NCBI RefSeq assembly: GCF_035998295.1
Contig: NZ_DASYHS010000026.1
Location: forward strand, 1-33,241
DNA from: DASYHS01 sp035998295
GTDB lineage: Bacteria > Pseudomonadota > Alphaproteobacteria > Azospirillales > Azospirillaceae
Length of the DNA: 33,241 nt
Direction: 5' to 3'
The stretch's first letter is position 1; each line of letters starts with the position of its first letter. The notes beneath the pieces were generated by a model. That model was not told where the DNA came from. It saw only the letters and a program-made list of their open reading frames with translations, and searched no databases. Both the position numbers and the translations under genes were made by a program. Below are positions 32,103 through 33,241 of the stretch, in pieces.

Positions 32103-33241
32103 ATGAAGATCCACGTCCTGGACCCGGCCCTGTTCACCCGCGCCGGCCATCATTTCCACGTCACCCTGGCGATCCGCGACGTGGCGGCCGAGCTCGGCAT
32201 CGAGACCGTGGTCTACGGCAACGGCGCGTGCAAGCCGGAGGTGCAGGAGGCCCTGCCCGTGGTCCCGGCCTTCAGCAACACGACCTACGTGCAGATGCCG
32301 GGGCCGCCGGAATACCTCTTCGCCTACAACCACCTCTACGCCAACCAGACCTTCGAGCGCGAGCTGGCGGACGCGGTGCGCGGCCCCTTCGCGGCCGACG
32401 ACCTGATCGTCATCCACACCGTGGTCGGCCAGCAGCTCGTCGGGCTGCACCGCTGGTACGCGGCGCTGCCGGACCCGAAGCCGCGGATCTGCATCCTGCT
32501 GCGTTTCCAGCCGGGCTTCCGCTGCGCGGCCGAGGACCGCGGCCTCGCGGCCGCCTTCTACGAGAAGGCGCTGCGGCTGTGGGCGGGCACGCCCGGCAAC
32601 CGCGTCTCGCTGGTCACCGACAACCCCGAGCTCGGCGCCGTCTACGAGCGGATGGCCGGGCTGCCGGTGCGCGACCTGCCGATCCCGATCCGCCATCCCG
32701 GCATTCCCCCGCGCCTGCCGGCCGATCCCGGCCTCGGGCTGCATTTCGCCTTCCTGGGCGAGGCCCGGCTGGAGAAGGGCTTCCACGTCCTGATGGGCGC
32801 GCTGTCGCGCGGTGCCGCGGCGATGGCGAACGTGCGGTTCACGGTGCAGGCATGCCGCGCGCCCGAGCTCGCGGACTTCATCCAGTCCTGCCGGCGCCTG
32901 CTGCCGGACGTGCGCTTCGTGCTCGAGGACCTGCCCGAGCAGGGCTATCTCGACCTGCTGTCTTCGGCCGACGCGGTGCTGGTCCCCTACGATCCCGAAG
33001 AGTACGAGCTGCGGACCTCGCACGTGCTGCTGGAAGCGCTCGGCGCCGGCAAGCCGGTGCTGACGACGCGCGGCACCTGGGTCGAGGCCGAGATGGCGCG
33101 CTTCGGCCAGGTCGGGGTCGTCGCCGACGCGTTCACGCCCGAGGCGGTCCAGGACGGGCTCGGGCGGCTGGTGGAGGGATGGCGCGGCTACGCCGCCGCC
33201 GCCTTCGCCGCCGCCCCGGTCTGCCGCGACCGCCACAACGC
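32103..33241 (+). CDS. Glycosyltransferase, GT4-like (3' end beyond the window)
   Basis: An open frame from ATG 32103 to the window edge gives 379 residues with no stop. It begins MKIHVLDPALFTRAGHHFHV. The C-terminal Rossmann half starts at GLHFAFLGEARLEKGFHVLM, a classic GT4 phrase. It continues with LPEQGYLDLLSSADAVLVPYDP and TSHVLLEALGAGKPVLTTRGTW, which match the family's E-x7-E nucleotide-sugar region. GGAG lies about 10 bases before the ATG. It probably shares the flgK-flgL transcript, so its expression would be tied to late flagellar assembly and a role in filament glycosylation is likely. Probably only a short C-terminal piece is missing. Confidence 0.88.
   Translation, partial: MKIHVLDPALFTRAGHHFHVTLAIRDVAAELGIETVVYGNGACKPEVQEALPVVPAFSNTTYVQMPGPPEYLFAYNHLYANQTFERELADAVRGPFAADDLIVIHTVVGQQLVGLHRWYAALPDPKPRICILLRFQPGFRCAAEDRGLAAAFYEKALRLWAGTPGNRVSLVTDNPELGAVYERMAGLPVRDLPIPIRHPGIPPRLPADPGLGLHFAFLGEARLEKGFHVLMGALSRGAAAMANVRFTVQACRAPELADFIQSCRRLLPDVRFVLEDLPEQGYLDLLSSADAVLVPYDPEEYELRTSHVLLEALGAGKPVLTTRGTWVEAEMARFGQVGVVADAFTPEAVQDGLGRLVEGWRGYAAAAFAAAPVCRDRHN

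Overview
The window is about 33 kb of high-GC DNA from an alphaproteobacterium, probably a Rhodospirillales-type organism. The grounds are the lineage-typical flagellar regulators (an FlbD-type sigma-54 activator, FlbT and a SciP/DUF1153 protein) and the strong G/C bias at third codon positions. It is a chromosomal motility locus: a basal-body/export operon, a regulatory spacer, an inserted metabolic cassette, a large protein-glycosylation block, and the hook-filament junction genes. The species cannot be named from sequence alone. No flagellin, tRNA, rRNA, CRISPR array or insertion sequence was seen.

Positions 1-10494: the acidic C-terminal tail of an unidentified plus-strand gene, then a minus-strand operon reading (in transcription order) fliF - fliH - fliN - flbD - flhA - flhF - flhG - fliK-like. 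It encodes the MS ring, export regulator, C-ring protein, late-class transcription activator, export gate, the FlhF/FlhG placement and number pair, and a Pro/Ala-rich hook-length protein. fliG, which normally follows fliF, is absent; three 17-18 bp tandem repeats fill that gap.

Positions 10495-12198: the regulatory zone. It holds the fliF promoter with a CtrA-like box and a dyad, the sciP gene, a 19-bp palindrome that overlaps another CtrA-like box, two similar inverted repeats, a candidate sigma-70-type promoter, and a small FlaG-like gene.

Positions 12199-15581: a visibly less GC-rich minus-strand cassette of ureohydrolase, radical SAM enzyme and EamA exporter. It has no obvious flagellar role and is the best candidate for an undescribed pathway.

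Positions 15582-23784: a minus-strand run headed by flbT: flbT, GT41 (SPINDLY-like) glycosyltransferase, chorismate mutase, FkbM methyltransferase, TPR glycosyltransferase, SDR epimerase and nucleotide-sugar dehydrogenase. It ends at a strong hairpin. Together these genes could make, attach and methylate a sugar on flagellar protein.

Positions 23785-33241: a plus-strand glycosyltransferase and a Tat-exported intradiol dioxygenase; two overlapping minus-strand TPR glycosyltransferases (a second GT41 protein and a GT2 protein); then flgK and flgL on the plus strand behind a very good sigma-54 promoter, followed by another glycosyltransferase that runs off the end. The inferred logic is a CtrA/SciP-controlled early class and an FlbD/sigma-54-controlled late class, with glycosylation genes woven between.
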